9,347 nucleotides of DNA. Origin: Fusobacterium_C sp036516095 (GTDB lineage: Bacteria > Fusobacteriota > Fusobacteriia > Fusobacteriales > Fusobacteriaceae). Numbering within the stretch: the first letter of the stretch is position 1; each line of letters starts with the position of its first letter. The position numbers were made by a program, and so were the translations under genes. The DNA is taken from NCBI RefSeq assembly GCF_036516095.1, contig NZ_DATBUM010000052.1, positions 1 to 9,347 of the forward strand, written 5' to 3'. This document shows positions 1-6,248 of the stretch, piece by piece. Under the pieces are notes generated by a model. It searched no databases. It was not told the DNA's origin and worked only from the letters and a program-made list of their open reading frames with translations.

Positions 1-76
1 GGTCGCATAGCTCAGTTGGGAGAGCATCTGCCTTACAAGCAGAGGGTCATAGGTTCGAGTCCTATTGCGACCACCA
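1..76 (+). tRNA. tRNA-Val (anticodon UAC)
   Basis: A complete cloverleaf can be folded by eye. The acceptor stem pairs bases 1-7 (GGTCGCA) with 66-72 (TGCGACC). The D stem is 10-13/22-25 and the anticodon stem is 27-31/39-43. The anticodon loop is 32-38 with TAC at 34-36, which reads GUA valine codons. The T arm is 49-53/61-65 with a TTCGAGT loop. Discriminator A73 is followed by an encoded CCA (74-76). The gene begins at the first base of the window, so its promoter and any further upstream tRNA genes cannot be seen. It is followed after 5 bases by tRNA-Asp and is probably co-transcribed with it. Confidence 0.97.
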
Positions 77-81
77 TATAT

Positions 82-159
82 GGGGGTGTAGCTCAGTTTG
101 GTTAGAGCGCCTGCCTGTCACGCAGGAGGTCGCGAGTTCGAGCCTCGTCACTCCCGCCA
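82..159 (+). tRNA. tRNA-Asp (anticodon GUC)
   Basis: The acceptor stem pairs 82-88 (GGGGGTG) with 149-155 (CACTCCC), with one G-U pair. The anticodon stem is 110-114/122-126 and the loop 115-121 carries GTC at 117-119, decoding aspartate codons. The T stem is 132-136/144-148 around a TTCGAGC loop. The discriminator is G156, as usual for tRNA-Asp, followed by an encoded CCA at 157-159. It lies 5 bases after tRNA-Val, so both are probably processed from one transcript that ends at the terminator beginning 14 bases downstream. Confidence 0.97.
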
Positions 160-172
160 TATTTTAGAACAG

Positions 173-200
173 AAAGTTGTCAAAAAGAGGCAGCTTTTTT
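173..200 (+). terminator. Intrinsic terminator of the tRNA-Val/tRNA-Asp unit
   Basis: A 9-bp stem pairs AAAGTTGTC (173-181) with GGCAGCTTT (189-197), including two G-U pairs, around a 7-base loop (AAAAAGA). The stem runs straight into a T run ending at 200, followed by more T-rich sequence. The placement, 14 bases after the tRNA-Asp CCA and just before a promoter, fits termination of the tRNA transcript. Confidence 0.85.
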
Positions 201-206
201 ATTTTC

Positions 207-234
207 TTGATTTTTGAGAGAAAAGAAGTATAAT
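207..234 (+). promoter_or_regulatory. Housekeeping-type promoter for the small lipoprotein gene
   Basis: A TTGATT -35-like hexamer (207-212, four of six matches to TTGACA) is followed by a 16-base spacer and a perfect TATAAT -10 box (229-234). The -10 box ends 33 bases before the ATG at 268, and the perfect Shine-Dalgarno AAGGAGG at 253-259 lies between them. Initiation is predicted near 240-242. In AT-rich DNA single hexamers are weak evidence; the position between a terminator and an isolated gene strengthens this call. Confidence 0.7.
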
Positions 235-267
235 AAGAACTAACATAAGCAGAAGGAGGTTTTCAAG

Positions 268-471
268 ATGAAAAAAATGCTATTGGTTGTTTTGGTATTG
301 GTTGGAATATTTGCAGGATGTACTCATACGGAAAAAACTGCAACCGGAGGAGCTGTAGTCGGAGCTGCTGTGGGCGCTTTATTAGGAAATGATGCAAGAT
401 CTACCGCAATTGGAGCGGGAATAGGTGGAGCTTTGGGAGCCGGAGCCGGAGAAATGACTAAAAATAAATAA
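268..471 (+). CDS. Small glycine-zipper lipoprotein
   Basis: This encodes a 67-residue exported protein. Residues 1-17 form a signal peptide with two lysines and a hydrophobic core, ending in a lipobox-like FAG-C with Cys18 as the predicted lipidated residue. Phe at -3 is less usual than Leu or Val. The mature part of about 50 residues is mostly a glycine/alanine zipper (about residues 27-61) with G-x3-G spacing, resembling the Gly-zipper 2TM (YMGG/SlyB-like) outer-membrane lipoprotein families, and ends in a charged ENTK-type tail. The zipper probably packs as a helical hairpin in or on the membrane; a precise role cannot be assigned. The start is secure because AAGGAGG (253-259) sits 8 bases upstream. 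The gene has its own promoter and terminator, so it is monocistronic, and the strong signals suggest high expression. Confidence 0.88.
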   Translation: MKKMLLVVLVLVGIFAGCTHTEKTATGGAVVGAAVGALLGNDARSTAIGAGIGGALGAGAGEMTKNK

Positions 472-486
472 GAAATTTGCATGAGG

Positions 487-520
487 AAGGTGCTTTCTTC
501 GATGGAAGAGAGCACTTTTT
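487..520 (+). terminator. Strong intrinsic terminator after the lipoprotein gene
   Basis: A continuous 11-bp stem pairs GTGCTTTCTTC (490-500) with GAAGAGAGCAC (505-515), with one G-U pair and a GATG tetraloop. Flanking A and T runs extend the pairing, and a TTTTTATTTT tail follows. It begins about 15 bases after the lipoprotein stop codon and separates that gene from the LPS-core promoter. Confidence 0.93.
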
Positions 521-530
521 ATTTTATTTT

Positions 531-559
531 TTGAAAAAAAGAAACATATTTGATATAAT
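531..559 (+). promoter_or_regulatory. Promoter of the LPS-core/recA operon (extended -10)
   Basis: TTGAAA (531-536, four of six matches to the -35 consensus) is separated by an ideal 17-base spacer from a perfect TATAAT (554-559). TG at 551-552 gives the extended -10 form TGATATAAT. Initiation is predicted near 566, leaving a leader of roughly 20 bases before the ATG at 587. This is the only clear promoter seen between here and the window end, so it may drive the whole run of genes through recA, recX and tsaD. Confidence 0.8.
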
Positions 560-586
560 GAAAAAAAGTAGAAAAGAGGGGAAAAT

Positions 587-1666
587 ATGTATTGGATTTT
601 CATTTTCATTTTTATACTAGTAATCTTTCACAATCACGGGATTCCTATTTTTTTATATCATCAAGTTCATCCCGGGTCTAAAGTAAATCCAGAATTATTG
701 GAACAGCATTTGCTTTGGCTGTCTAAAAAAGGATACCACAGCATGACTCTATCGGAGTACATGGAGGAGGGAGCTCCTAAAAAAACGGTGTTGTTAACTT
801 TGGATGACGGCTATTATGATAATTATAAGTACGTATTTCCCTTATTAAAAAAATACAAGATGAAGGCGACTATTTTTTTGAATACTTTATATATTTCCGA
901 AGAGAGAAATAAAGAAGAAGAGATTCAAGAAAATGGGATTGCGAATCAAAAGGCGATATTACAATATATGAAAACAGGTTGTGGAGAAAGTGCTCAATAT
1001 ATGACTTGGAAGGAAATTCGAGAAATGTATCAAAGCGGACTTATAGATTTTCAAGCACATTCTCATAAACATATGGCAGTGTTTGCAGACAACAAATTGC
1101 AAGGTTTTTTTGAGGGGACGGAAGAAGATTGTACAGATACCTATTTATATCAAGGAAAAGTCAAGGAGGGTTATCCTAAATTTCGAAAGAGAGGAGAGTA
1201 TACATTGCCTGGATTCCAAATTCAAAAGGAATTTTTTCCCATTTTTGAAGAATATTATCATAGAGTATTAAAGAAGCTGAGAAATGAAAAAAAGAGAAGG
1301 GAAGAGGGACAAAGATTTATTGAAAAACATTCGGAATATTTTCATAAGGTGACGGAACAAGAGTTTGAAACACGGATTACAGAGGATTATTTAGAAAATA
1401 AAAGGCAGATAGAGGCACATTTGGGAAATGAAGTCAATTGTTTTTGTTGGCCTTGGGGGCATCGCTCTTGGGAAGCTATTAAAATATTGGAAACATTCGG
1501 AGTAAAAACTTTTGTTACAACGAAAAAAGGGACGAATGACCAGCTGCCAAATCTTAAAATGATTAAACGAATTGAACTCCGTAATTATAGTTTGAAAAAA
1601 TTTAAGTGGAATGTGTGGATTGCTTCTAATTTAATTTTGGGAAAAATTTATAGTTTAGTATCTTAG
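587..1666 (+). CDS. Membrane-anchored polysaccharide deacetylase (CE4/NodB fold)
   Basis: This 359-residue protein probably removes N-acetyl groups from an amino sugar of a surface glycan; the substrate is not known. Residues 2-14 are a short, purely hydrophobic N-terminal segment suggesting a membrane anchor. The NodB signature LTLDDG places the catalytic-base candidate at Asp73 and a metal ligand at Asp74. The HSHKH motif supplies metal ligands His158 and His162. WPWG at 288-291 matches the third CE4 motif, but the usual nearby Arg is absent, as in PgaB-like members. About 125 residues separate the second and third motifs, filled by a charged, probably helical insertion (about 165-280). The start has GAGGGG (576-581) 5 bases upstream. 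It opens the LPS-core operon, and its TAG is fused to the Shine-Dalgarno of the next gene, so a role in modifying LPS core or a precursor is likely by context. Confidence 0.87.
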   Translation: MYWIFIFIFILVIFHNHGIPIFLYHQVHPGSKVNPELLEQHLLWLSKKGYHSMTLSEYMEEGAPKKTVLLTLDDGYYDNYKYVFPLLKKYKMKATIFLNTLYISEERNKEEEIQENGIANQKAILQYMKTGCGESAQYMTWKEIREMYQSGLIDFQAHSHKHMAVFADNKLQGFFEGTEEDCTDTYLYQGKVKEGYPKFRKRGEYTLPGFQIQKEFFPIFEEYYHRVLKKLRNEKKRREEGQRFIEKHSEYFHKVTEQEFETRITEDYLENKRQIEAHLGNEVNCFCWPWGHRSWEAIKILETFGVKTFVTTKKGTNDQLPNLKMIKRIELRNYSLKKFKWNVWIASNLILGKIYSLVS

Positions 1667-1670
1667 GAGG
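1664..1670 (+). promoter_or_regulatory. Stop codon fused to Shine-Dalgarno (TAGGAGG)
   Basis: The TAG stop of the deacetylase (1664-1666) forms the first bases of a full AGGAGG ribosome binding site (1665-1670), 4 bases before the ATG at 1675. A ribosome terminating here is placed on the next start site, which favours coupled translation. The same arrangement recurs after tsaD. Confidence 0.8.
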
Positions 1671-1674
1671 ACAA

Positions 1675-2448
1675 ATGTCTCTTTCAGTTGCAATAATAAC
1701 ATACAATGAAGAAAAAATATTAGGGAAAACACTTCAATCGGTTGCCAATTTAGCAGATGAAATTGTGATTGTGGATAGCGGTTCTACTGACAGGACAGAG
1801 GAAATTGCTGAAAAATATGGAGCTAAATTTATACATCAGGATTGGTTGGGCTATGGACCACAGAGAAATACAGCAATTCAATTCTGTCAGTCGGAGTGGA
1901 TTTTAAACATTGATGCAGATGAAGAAATCTCTCCCGAGTTATATGACAGAATTCAAAAAATTCTACAGGAACCTGTGGAACATAAAGTGTATAAGGTTTC
2001 TTTTACCAGTGTTTGTTTTGGGAAAAAGATCTATCATGGAGGTTGGAGCGGAGCGAAAAAAATAAGACTTTTTTATAAAGGAAGCGGAATATTTAATCAT
2101 AATACCGTTCATGAGGAATTTGAAACTTCGGAAGAAATACAAAGCTTGCAGGAAGAAATTTATCATCACAGTTATGTCAATCTGGAAGATTATTTTATGA
2201 AGTTCAATCGTTACACAACGGAAGGAGCGAAAGATGCCTTTCAAAAAAGAAAAAAAGTCAGTGCTCTGAAAATCGTTTTGGAACCCTTTTATAAATTTAT
2301 TCGAATGTATTTTTTCAGACTGGGATTTTTAGACGGGTTGGAAGGCTTTGTATTAGCCACTACCAGTGCCATGTACAGCATGGTAAAATATTATAAATTA
2401 CATGAATTATATCAAAAAGAAAAGGAGAGTCATCGTTCATCATGCTAG
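1675..2448 (+). CDS. Family 2 glycosyltransferase, WaaE/LgtF (KdtX)-like LPS core transferase
   Basis: This 257-residue protein is a GT-A fold transferase expected to act at the cytoplasmic face of the inner membrane. The N-terminal strand SVAIITYNEE (4-13) and VDSGSTDRT (33-41) are the nucleotide-sugar binding signature. QDWLGYGPQRNTAI (55-68) is characteristic of the WaaE/LgtF/KdtX subgroup, which adds a beta-1,4-linked glucose to the first heptose of the LPS inner core. Asp80 and Asp82 in NIDADEE form the metal-binding DxD-type motif. The C-terminal region has an aromatic, basic stretch (about 200-225) that may contact the membrane. Length is typical of the subgroup. The AGGAGG site fixes the start. 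The 3' end overlaps the next gene by 7 bases. Subgroup assignment is strong; the exact sugar and acceptor are inferred. Confidence 0.88.
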   Translation: MSLSVAIITYNEEKILGKTLQSVANLADEIVIVDSGSTDRTEEIAEKYGAKFIHQDWLGYGPQRNTAIQFCQSEWILNIDADEEISPELYDRIQKILQEPVEHKVYKVSFTSVCFGKKIYHGGWSGAKKIRLFYKGSGIFNHNTVHEEFETSEEIQSLQEEIYHHSYVNLEDYFMKFNRYTTEGAKDAFQKRKKVSALKIVLEPFYKFIRMYFFRLGFLDGLEGFVLATTSAMYSMVKYYKLHELYQKEKESHRSSC

Positions 2449-3473
2449 AAATTAAGCGAATTATTGTAGCCAGAACCGATAAAATCGGGGATTTGGTCTT
2501 GTCCATTCCCAGTTTTTTCATGTTAAAAAAGATGTATCCTAAGGCGGAGTTAATTGTTCTGGTGAGAAAGTATAATTACGATATTGTGAAAAATTTACCC
2601 TACATTGATCGAGTTTTGAAGATAGATGACTTTAAAAAAGAAGAATTGTTGATGAAAATCGCCTATTTTAAAGCGGAAGTATTTATTGCTTTGTTTCATG
2701 ATGAATATATCGCAAAGTTGGTAAAAGCCAGCAAGGCGAAGATTAAAATCGGACCTATTTCAAAACCGTCTTCTTGGTTGCTTTACAATAAGGGAGTGTT
2801 ACAAAAAAGATCTCTTTCTACTAAAAATGAGGCGGAGTATAATTTAGATTTGATAAAAAAGTTAAATCCGATGCGTTATAATGCTTGTTATGAACTGAAT
2901 ACAAAAATAATTCTTACGAAAGACAATAGAAAAGTTGCTTCCTTATTTTGGGAACAGGAAAGATTAGGTTCTAGAGTTTTGGTGTGTAATCCTTTTTTGG
3001 GAGGTTCTACCAAAAATTTACGAGATGAAGAGTATGGAAGAATTTTAAAAAGTTTGTTATCCCAAGAAGCGAATGTAGAGATTATTTTAACCTGTCAAAT
3101 TTCGGAAGAAGAAAGAGCCTTACAATTAAAAGAACGAATTGCTTCAAATAAAGTACATATTTTTGCGAATGGAGGAAGTATTTTGAATGTGGCGGCTGTC
3201 ATAGAGAAAGCGCAGCTCTACTTTGGAGGCTCCACAGGTCCGACCCATATTGCCGGAGCTTTGGATCAGAAAATAGTGGCTTTTTACCCAAATAAAAGGA
3301 CGCAAAGCAAAACAAGATGGGGAATTTTTCGAAGGTATTTAGAAGAAGTTCATTATTTTGTAGTAGATGAAGAAGTTACTGCAAACGAGAATTATGAAAA
3401 TCCTTACTTTGATTCCATGACAGAGGAGAAAGAAGAAAAAATTACAAAATTATTACAAGAGGCTTTGTCATGA
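2442..3473 (+). CDS. GT9 (heptosyltransferase-family) LPS glycosyltransferase, divergent
   Basis: This 343-residue protein is a GT-B fold member of family 9 (WaaC/WaaF/WaaQ), which transfers heptose from ADP-heptose to the LPS core. The N-terminal motif ARTDKIGDLVLSIP (10-23) contains Asp17 at the catalytic position known in WaaC. The nucleotide-sugar motif reads GGSTGPTHIAGAL (262-274), with Ser264 where the two GT9 paralogues nearby have Asp. It also lacks the C-terminal four-cysteine motif they share, and the central APGS-type motif is replaced by NPFLGGSTKN, so its donor or acceptor may differ. Start: AAAGGAGAG (2421-2429) lies rather far (about 12-14 bases) upstream of the ATG, but no better in-frame start is visible, and the overlap with the preceding gene suggests coupling. 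It ends in an ATGA overlap with the next gene. Confidence 0.83.
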   Translation: MLEIKRIIVARTDKIGDLVLSIPSFFMLKKMYPKAELIVLVRKYNYDIVKNLPYIDRVLKIDDFKKEELLMKIAYFKAEVFIALFHDEYIAKLVKASKAKIKIGPISKPSSWLLYNKGVLQKRSLSTKNEAEYNLDLIKKLNPMRYNACYELNTKIILTKDNRKVASLFWEQERLGSRVLVCNPFLGGSTKNLRDEEYGRILKSLLSQEANVEIILTCQISEEERALQLKERIASNKVHIFANGGSILNVAAVIEKAQLYFGGSTGPTHIAGALDQKIVAFYPNKRTQSKTRWGIFRRYLEEVHYFVVDEEVTANENYENPYFDSMTEEKEEKITKLLQEALS

Positions 3474-4483
3474 AAATGTTAATTATACACACCGCCTTTA
3501 TTGGTGATATTGTTCTTTCCACTCCAATGATAGCGAAAATAGTGGAGAAATATCCGGGAGCTGAAATTTATTATTTGACAGTTCCTGCCGGAGTAAGTAT
3601 TTTAAAGAACAATCCTCATATCACAAAAATCATTTCTTATGATAAAAAAGGAAAAGATAGAACTTTGGGAGCATTTTTTCGTCTAGTCGGAGAATTACGA
3701 AAAGAAAATTTTGATAAAATTTATTGTCCACATCGTTATTTACGGAGCATGCTGCTGACTTTACTTATTGGAGCTCGGGAGAAGATTGGATATAAAACGG
3801 CTCCTCTTTCCTGTTTCTTTGAAAAGAAGATAGAATATTGTAAAGATATTCACGAAGTTAAGCGTTTACTTACTTTTGTAGAAGGAGAGGACAGTCAAAA
3901 ATATGAGATTGCTTTGTATCCGGGAGAGCCGGAAGAATTAGTTTGGAAAACATGGAAACGAGAAATAGAGAGGCAAGGATATTCCTGTTTAGTAGCTCTG
4001 GCACCCGGAAGTCGTTGGGAAACGAAGAGATGGCCCGTAGAATATTTTCAGGAAGTTTTGGACAGACTTTCGGAAACGGAAAATATTGCTGTTTTACTTC
4101 TCGGAGGAAAGGAAGAGCGGAGACTTTCTTTTCAGTTAAGAAAAGGAGTTTGGGATTTGCGAGGTAAAACAAGTTTGTTGGGACTGGCGAAAGTTTTGCA
4201 GGAAGTGAATTATGTCGTGACAAATGATTCTTCCCCAATTCATATCGCTTCTTCTTCTCCAAAGGCAAAGATTATTGCAATTTTTGGTCCCACGGTGAAA
4301 GAAATCGGTTTTACTCCTTGGTCGGATAACAGTGTCGTAATAGAACTGAAGAACTTGGCCTGCCGACCTTGCAGCATTCATGGGACAAATATCTGTCCTC
4401 AAAAGCATTTTCGGTGTATGAAGGAGTTGAAGCCGGAGCTGATATTGCAGGAAATACAAGAATATAGCGAGGAGGAAGCATGA
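3470..4483 (+). CDS. LPS heptosyltransferase, GT9 family (WaaF-like)
   Basis: This 337-residue protein probably transfers a heptose from ADP-heptose onto the growing LPS inner core. HTAFIGDIVLSTP (7-19) carries the conserved Asp13. APGSRWETKRWP is the conserved phosphate-binding/central motif, and TNDSSPIHIASS with Asp253 and His258 followed by AIFGPT is the classic GT9 donor-site signature, closest in style to WaaF. The C-terminus has a four-cysteine motif C-x2-C-x7-C-x6-C at Cys298, 301, 309 and 316, also present in the third GT9 protein. Start: AAGAGG (3457-3462) is 7 bases from the ATG, which overlaps the preceding TGA as ATGA; a second ATG two codons on is possible. The stop likewise overlaps the kinase start. 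Which heptose is added cannot be decided from sequence alone. Confidence 0.87.
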   Translation: MKMLIIHTAFIGDIVLSTPMIAKIVEKYPGAEIYYLTVPAGVSILKNNPHITKIISYDKKGKDRTLGAFFRLVGELRKENFDKIYCPHRYLRSMLLTLLIGAREKIGYKTAPLSCFFEKKIEYCKDIHEVKRLLTFVEGEDSQKYEIALYPGEPEELVWKTWKREIERQGYSCLVALAPGSRWETKRWPVEYFQEVLDRLSETENIAVLLLGGKEERRLSFQLRKGVWDLRGKTSLLGLAKVLQEVNYVVTNDSSPIHIASSSPKAKIIAIFGPTVKEIGFTPWSDNSVVIELKNLACRPCSIHGTNICPQKHFRCMKELKPELILQEIQEYSEEEA

Positions 4484-5169
4484 AAAAGAAGTTGTCACGT
4501 CAGGAAAATATATACTATTTTTCGGAAGCGGCTTTTTCTTTGTTTGAAAATTGGAAAGCCGGAGAGTATCGTCTGCTCAAGATATTGAAGGATACCGATA
4601 GAAGCTATGTAGCTCTTCTTGAAATGGGAGGAGATCAATTTATTTATAAGGAAGCGAGAGAAAAAAATCGTAGAAAATGGCAGAGGTTTTTATCTGTATT
4701 TCGTGGAAGCGAAAGTAAGAGAGAAGGACTGCAAATGTTTGAAATTAGAAAAAATGGATTTTTAGGTCCCGAGTTTCAATTTGCTTATGAAAAAAAAAGG
4801 GCTTCTATGGTGATTCATTCTTTTTTAGTGTATTCCTATATCGAAGCGGACGAATTGACCGTCAAAAAAGCGGAAAAAGCGTTTGCTTATCTTGAAAAAA
4901 TACATGATGCCGGCTTTTTACATGGAGACTCTCAACTATCCAATTTTTTAATTCATGGAGAAGAAATCTATCTGATTGATTCCAAATTTCAGAAAAATAA
5001 ATATGGGGCTTTAGGAAGTGCTTACGAAAATTATTATTTTGAGTTGAGTTGCCCCGGTTGCTCTTTTTTGATGGATAGAAGTCATTGGGCTTATAAAATT
5101 GCTAAAAAATGGAAGGATTTGAAAGAATGGTGGGTAAAAATCAAAACAAAGAGAAGAGAAAGAAAATGA
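4480..5169 (+). CDS. LPS core heptose kinase-like protein (WaaY/RfaY family)
   Basis: This 229-residue protein has a eukaryotic-like kinase fold of the type seen in WaaY/RfaY, which phosphorylates heptose II of the LPS inner core. Visible elements are the beta-3 lysine in FIYKEA (Lys57), the catalytic loop HGDSQLSNFL with Asp150 and Asn155, and the metal-binding Asp167 in YLIDSK, standing in for DFG. About 25 C-terminal residues are very basic (WVKIKTKRRERK), which would suit docking to anionic membrane or LPS. A CPGC pair lies near residues 190-195. GAGGAGG (4469-4475) is 4 bases upstream of the ATG, which overlaps the previous TGA; its own TGA overlaps the next ATG. Its place between two heptosyltransferases supports heptose as the substrate. 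The family call is good; the phosphorylated position is inference. Confidence 0.84.
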   Translation: MKKKLSRQENIYYFSEAAFSLFENWKAGEYRLLKILKDTDRSYVALLEMGGDQFIYKEAREKNRRKWQRFLSVFRGSESKREGLQMFEIRKNGFLGPEFQFAYEKKRASMVIHSFLVYSYIEADELTVKKAEKAFAYLEKIHDAGFLHGDSQLSNFLIHGEEIYLIDSKFQKNKYGALGSAYENYYFELSCPGCSFLMDRSHWAYKIAKKWKDLKEWWVKIKTKRRERK

Positions 5170-6248
5170 GAATTTTAGTGATTCGATTGAGCTCTATTGG
5201 AGATATATTATTGACAACGCCTGTTTTGAAAGCTTGGAAAGAGAAGTATCCGAATTCTGTTTTGGATTTTGTAGTTTTAAAGCAATTTCAAGAGGCGATT
5301 CAAGCTTGTCCTTATATTGACCATCTTTATGTGTTTGATAAGCAGCAACATGATGGAATACGCAATATTATAAAATTTTCCAGAATCTTGAAAGAAAATG
5401 ACTATGATTATGTCTTTGATTTGCATAATAAATTTCGTTCTCAACTGATAAGATGGAGTATGGGAATTCCTTATTTTGTATATCCGAAACGAAAATGGTG
5501 GAAATCGGTCTTGGTGAACATGGGTTTGATTTCTTATCAAGTAGATGATACGATTATAAAAAATTATTTTGCCGCCTTTTCTCAATTTTCTTTGTCCTAT
5601 GAGGGAGAAACTTTATATTTTCATGTCAGGGAAGAAGAGAAAAAGAAATTTGAGAGCTACCGAAATTTTCCGATATTGGCACCGGGAGCATCGAAGAATA
5701 CTAAGAAATGGCCTGTAGAAAATTTTGCTCTTTTAGCAAAATTATTGTATCAAAAGTATTCATGTCCAAGTATTTTAATTGGTGGGAAAGAAGATGAGGA
5801 AAGTTGCAATAAGATTATAGAGTTAAGCGAAGGGAGTGCTATTTCCCTTGCCGGAAAGTTGAGTTTACAGGAGAGCGGAGCCTTATTGTCACAGGCGGCT
5901 TTTTTGGTAAGTAACGACTCAGGTCCCTTTCATATGGCGAGAGGAGTGGGATGTCCAAGTTTTGTTATTTTTGGACCGACCAGCCCGGGAATGTTTGAGT
6001 TGGGGGAACAGGATGTTCTTATCTATGCAGGAGTGGATTGCGCTCCCTGCAGCTTACATGGAGATAAGGAATGTCCGAGAAAACATTTTCGTTGTATGAA
6101 AGAAATTACTGTGGAACAGATTTTGAAGAAGATAGAGGAAAAAAATTCAAAAGAAGGAGTGTTTAGCGATGGCGAAAGCAAAAGAAAAAACAATGGAGTT
6201 GACAGCAAAACAAAAGGCTTTAGAAACGGCTGTAAAAGAAATAACTAA
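5166..6248 (+). CDS. LPS heptosyltransferase, GT9 family, with tail overlapping recA
   Basis: This 360-residue protein is the third family-9 enzyme of the operon. RLSSIGDILLTTP (7-19) holds the catalytic-position Asp13, APGASKNTKKWP is the central motif, and SNDSGPFHMARG (Asp251, His256) followed by VIFGPT is the donor-site signature. Cys292, 295, 303 and 310 form the same C-x2-C-x7-C-x6-C motif as in the second GT9 protein. I chose the ATG at 5166, which overlaps the kinase stop as ATGA and aligns with the paralogue N-termini; an in-frame ATG at 5109 would add 19 lysine-rich residues coded inside the kinase gene. The Shine-Dalgarno is weak (AAGAGAAGAGA), so coupling is likely. After the normal family end near residue 327, a basic tail of about 33 residues follows, of which about 26 are read from recA codons in another frame. 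Confidence 0.86.
   Translation: MRILVIRLSSIGDILLTTPVLKAWKEKYPNSVLDFVVLKQFQEAIQACPYIDHLYVFDKQQHDGIRNIIKFSRILKENDYDYVFDLHNKFRSQLIRWSMGIPYFVYPKRKWWKSVLVNMGLISYQVDDTIIKNYFAAFSQFSLSYEGETLYFHVREEEKKKFESYRNFPILAPGASKNTKKWPVENFALLAKLLYQKYSCPSILIGGKEDEESCNKIIELSEGSAISLAGKLSLQESGALLSQAAFLVSNDSGPFHMARGVGCPSFVIFGPTSPGMFELGEQDVLIYAGVDCAPCSLHGDKECPRKHFRCMKEITVEQILKKIEEKNSKEGVFSDGESKRKNNGVDSKTKGFRNGCKRNN
6154..6159 (+). promoter_or_regulatory. recA ribosome binding site inside the upstream GT9 gene
   Basis: AAGGAG lies 9 bases before the recA ATG at 6169 and fixes that start; an in-frame ATG at 6193 has no such site. It sits inside the reading frame of the GT9 gene, whose ribosomes continue 80 bases past the recA start, so they must pass over this site. 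Confidence 0.8.

Noticed and set aside
324..609. Two minus-strand frames over the lipoprotein gene and its terminator (324-515 and 382-609)
   Set aside because: The alanine/proline-rich product is the complement of glycine-zipper codons, and one frame crosses the terminator and promoter; no translation signals.
1083..1271. A 62-codon + strand frame inside the deacetylase gene
   Set aside because: It is an out-of-frame shadow of the insertion region, with no ribosome binding site and no domain.
5109..5165. In-frame upstream ATG that would lengthen the third GT9 protein by 19 residues
   Set aside because: The added residues are lysine-rich and derive from the kinase tail in another frame; the ATG at 5166 overlaps the kinase stop as ATGA and matches the paralogue N-termini.
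6006..6018. GAAC-N5-GTTC palindrome upstream of recA, similar to a Gram-positive LexA box
   Set aside because: The spacing is 5 rather than the 4 bases of the known GAAC-N4-GTTC operator, the site is about 150 bases before the recA start, inside GT9 codons, and no promoter was seen beside it.
6037..6168. Possible recA-specific promoter inside the GT9 gene
   Set aside because: Only poor -35 and -10 matches, such as TTGCGC with AGATAA, could be found; they are no better than chance in AT-rich DNA.
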